NCBI GenBank assembly: GCA_030840665.1
Contig: JAVEEB010000093.1
Span: 1 to 7,180 of the forward strand
Length of the DNA stretch: 7,180 nt
Source of the DNA: Frankiaceae bacterium
GTDB lineage: Bacteria; Actinomycetota; Actinomycetes; JAVEEB01
Reading direction: 5' to 3'
In this document: in pieces, positions 6,264 through 7,180 of the stretch
Position numbering within the stretch: the stretch's first letter is position 1
How the letters are laid out: each line of letters opens with the position of its first letter
Position numbers and translations under genes: made by a program
The notes under the pieces: generated by a model
Database searches by the model: none
What the model saw: the letters and a program-made list of their open reading frames with translations, nothing else
Told to the model about the DNA's origin: nothing

Positions 6264-6292
6264 CGGCGAAGGCGGGCGGCGACAAGCGAACG
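6264..6292. other. Short convergent gap without a clear terminator
   Basis: Only 29 bases separate the stops of the HAF-repeat gene and the minus-strand gene. The best structure is a weak 5-bp arm pair (AGCGA 6285-6289 with TCGCT 6298-6302) overlapping the minus-strand stop codon. Contrast this with the strong 13-bp hairpin at the other convergent junction; transcripts may overlap here. Confidence 0.4.
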
Positions 6293-7180
6293 CTAGCTCG
6301 CTGCCTTCCCTGCGCTGTCAATGCCGGCATGAGCTGTCAGTGGCGCACTCCCACCCATGCCGGTTGTGACATAGACCGAGTAGGCGGCGCTAGGCCCGGC
6401 CGACTTCGCGAAAAAGCCAGGAAGGCGGCAGGGCCACGGGACGGTGAGCGTTGTCCGCGGCCGTTGCAGTTGGCTACCCGTGAGCGTGAAGAACTGCGTG
6501 TCGTCGGCAACGCCAGCAGCCTGGGCGGCGAACGTCACACTGATCTCCGCGATCTTCGCGGCGCCGATGTCGAAGGCAATCGTCACGTTGTGATCGGCCG
6601 CGGTGCCGGCGCCGCAACCCTTGTCGATGGAGTGTGCGGTGGGCTGCCCGACCTGTGGCCATTGAGCGAGGGCCGGCACGTCGATCTGCTTCGTGACGGA
6701 GACGCCGCCTCTGTTGCTGGCCGTGATCTGGTACGAGCCACCACTGACGAAGGGCGCGGACAAATCGGCGTGACTGGAATCGTCACCCGAAGCTTGGGCC
6801 CGTTGGTCGTAGTGGGGACCCGTCACGTGCACGTCTGTCGCCCACGGCGTCGGGACATTCACCAGCAAGTCGTACGACGTGCTAGTGCCGACGAGCTGAA
6901 GGCCGTAGGCGCCGATGGTCGGCGCCTGTCCCGTCCATGGGGTCGGGCAGCGCCCTTGGAGGGGCAGCCCCCCGACGAAGGTGATGAAGTCGGGCGTTGT
7001 GCAGATGTCGTAGGTGTGCCAGCCGCCCGTTGCGGAGCGTTCGAACGCGACGCGAGAACCGCCGTCTTGCAGCCCGACCCCGACGCGGAGTGGCGCCCCA
7101 GCGGCAGGCTGGAATCCAGTCCACGCGTAGTAGTTGCGCGAATTGGAGTCGTAGGCAAGGTACAAGGATCCGGGCGTCGT
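6293..7180 (-). CDS. Unrecognised beta-rich, probably exported protein, C-terminal 295 residues (5' end outside window)
   Basis: The frame enters from the right edge and ends at TAG (6295-6293). The TTG at 7165 is an internal Leu codon, not a start, since the frame stays open to base 7180. I do not recognise the family. The visible part divides into three. Residues 1 to about 110 hold aromatic-rich strands (LYLAYDSNSRNYYAWTGFQ, then GGWHTYDICTTPDFITFVGG). The middle, about 115-170, has an Ig- or carboxypeptidase-regulatory-like look (SGGSYQITASNRGGVSVTKQ). The last part, about 180-295, is also strand-rich. Four Cys (visible residues 60, 78, 189, 251) fall as two pairs, which fits disulfides in an exported protein. 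The tail has no membrane anchor or sorting motif. It converges on the HAF-repeat gene with a 29-bp gap. It could be a carbohydrate-binding or glycan-active protein, but nothing seen proves this. Confidence 0.75.
   Translation of the reverse strand, partial: TTPGSLYLAYDSNSRNYYAWTGFQPAAGAPLRVGVGLQDGGSRVAFERSATGGWHTYDICTTPDFITFVGGLPLQGRCPTPWTGQAPTIGAYGLQLVGTSTSYDLLVNVPTPWATDVHVTGPHYDQRAQASGDDSSHADLSAPFVSGGSYQITASNRGGVSVTKQIDVPALAQWPQVGQPTAHSIDKGCGAGTAADHNVTIAFDIGAAKIAEISVTFAAQAAGVADDTQFFTLTGSQLQRPRTTLTVPWPCRLPGFFAKSAGPSAAYSVYVTTGMGGSAPLTAHAGIDSAGKAAS

Overview
The window looks like chromosomal DNA of a high-GC Gram-positive bacterium, most likely an actinobacterium. Coding sequence is GC-rich with G/C-biased third positions, two of the genes start at GTG, and the protein families (ABC-2 exporter, DUF3494 ice-binding protein, parallel beta-helix protein, HAF-repeat protein) are common there. 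The genus cannot be read from the sequence.

Layout from left to right: (1) the 3' end of an ABC transporter ATPase gene (+), overlapping by 14 nt an ABC-2 type permease gene (+). (2) A 332-nt non-coding leader, locally AT-richer and able to form a nested stem-loop. (3) A complete secreted DUF3494 ice-binding/antifreeze-type protein (+). (4) A 13-bp perfect hairpin between two convergent stop codons, probably a two-way terminator. (5) A secreted right-handed parallel beta-helix protein (-). (6) A 355-nt divergent intergenic region with a short GC hairpin. (7) An 803-residue secreted modular protein (+): HAF repeats split by a Pro/Ser/Thr linker, then an EF-hand-like loop, a beta-rich segment, an Ig/HYR-like domain and a helical C-terminal domain. 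(8) The C-terminal 295 residues of an unrecognised beta-rich protein (-) that runs off the right edge.

The ABC pair is a translationally coupled operon. The next four genes alternate in orientation (+, -, +, -), so each is probably its own transcription unit. What unites them is destination: three have clear Sec-type signal peptides and the fourth has the composition of an extracytoplasmic protein. The simplest reading is a cluster of exported, beta-structured surface or extracellular proteins, one of which (DUF3494) points to cold, frozen or ice-contact habitats. A joint role for the four is inference only. I saw no CRISPR array, tRNA, rRNA, insertion sequence, integrase or phage gene.
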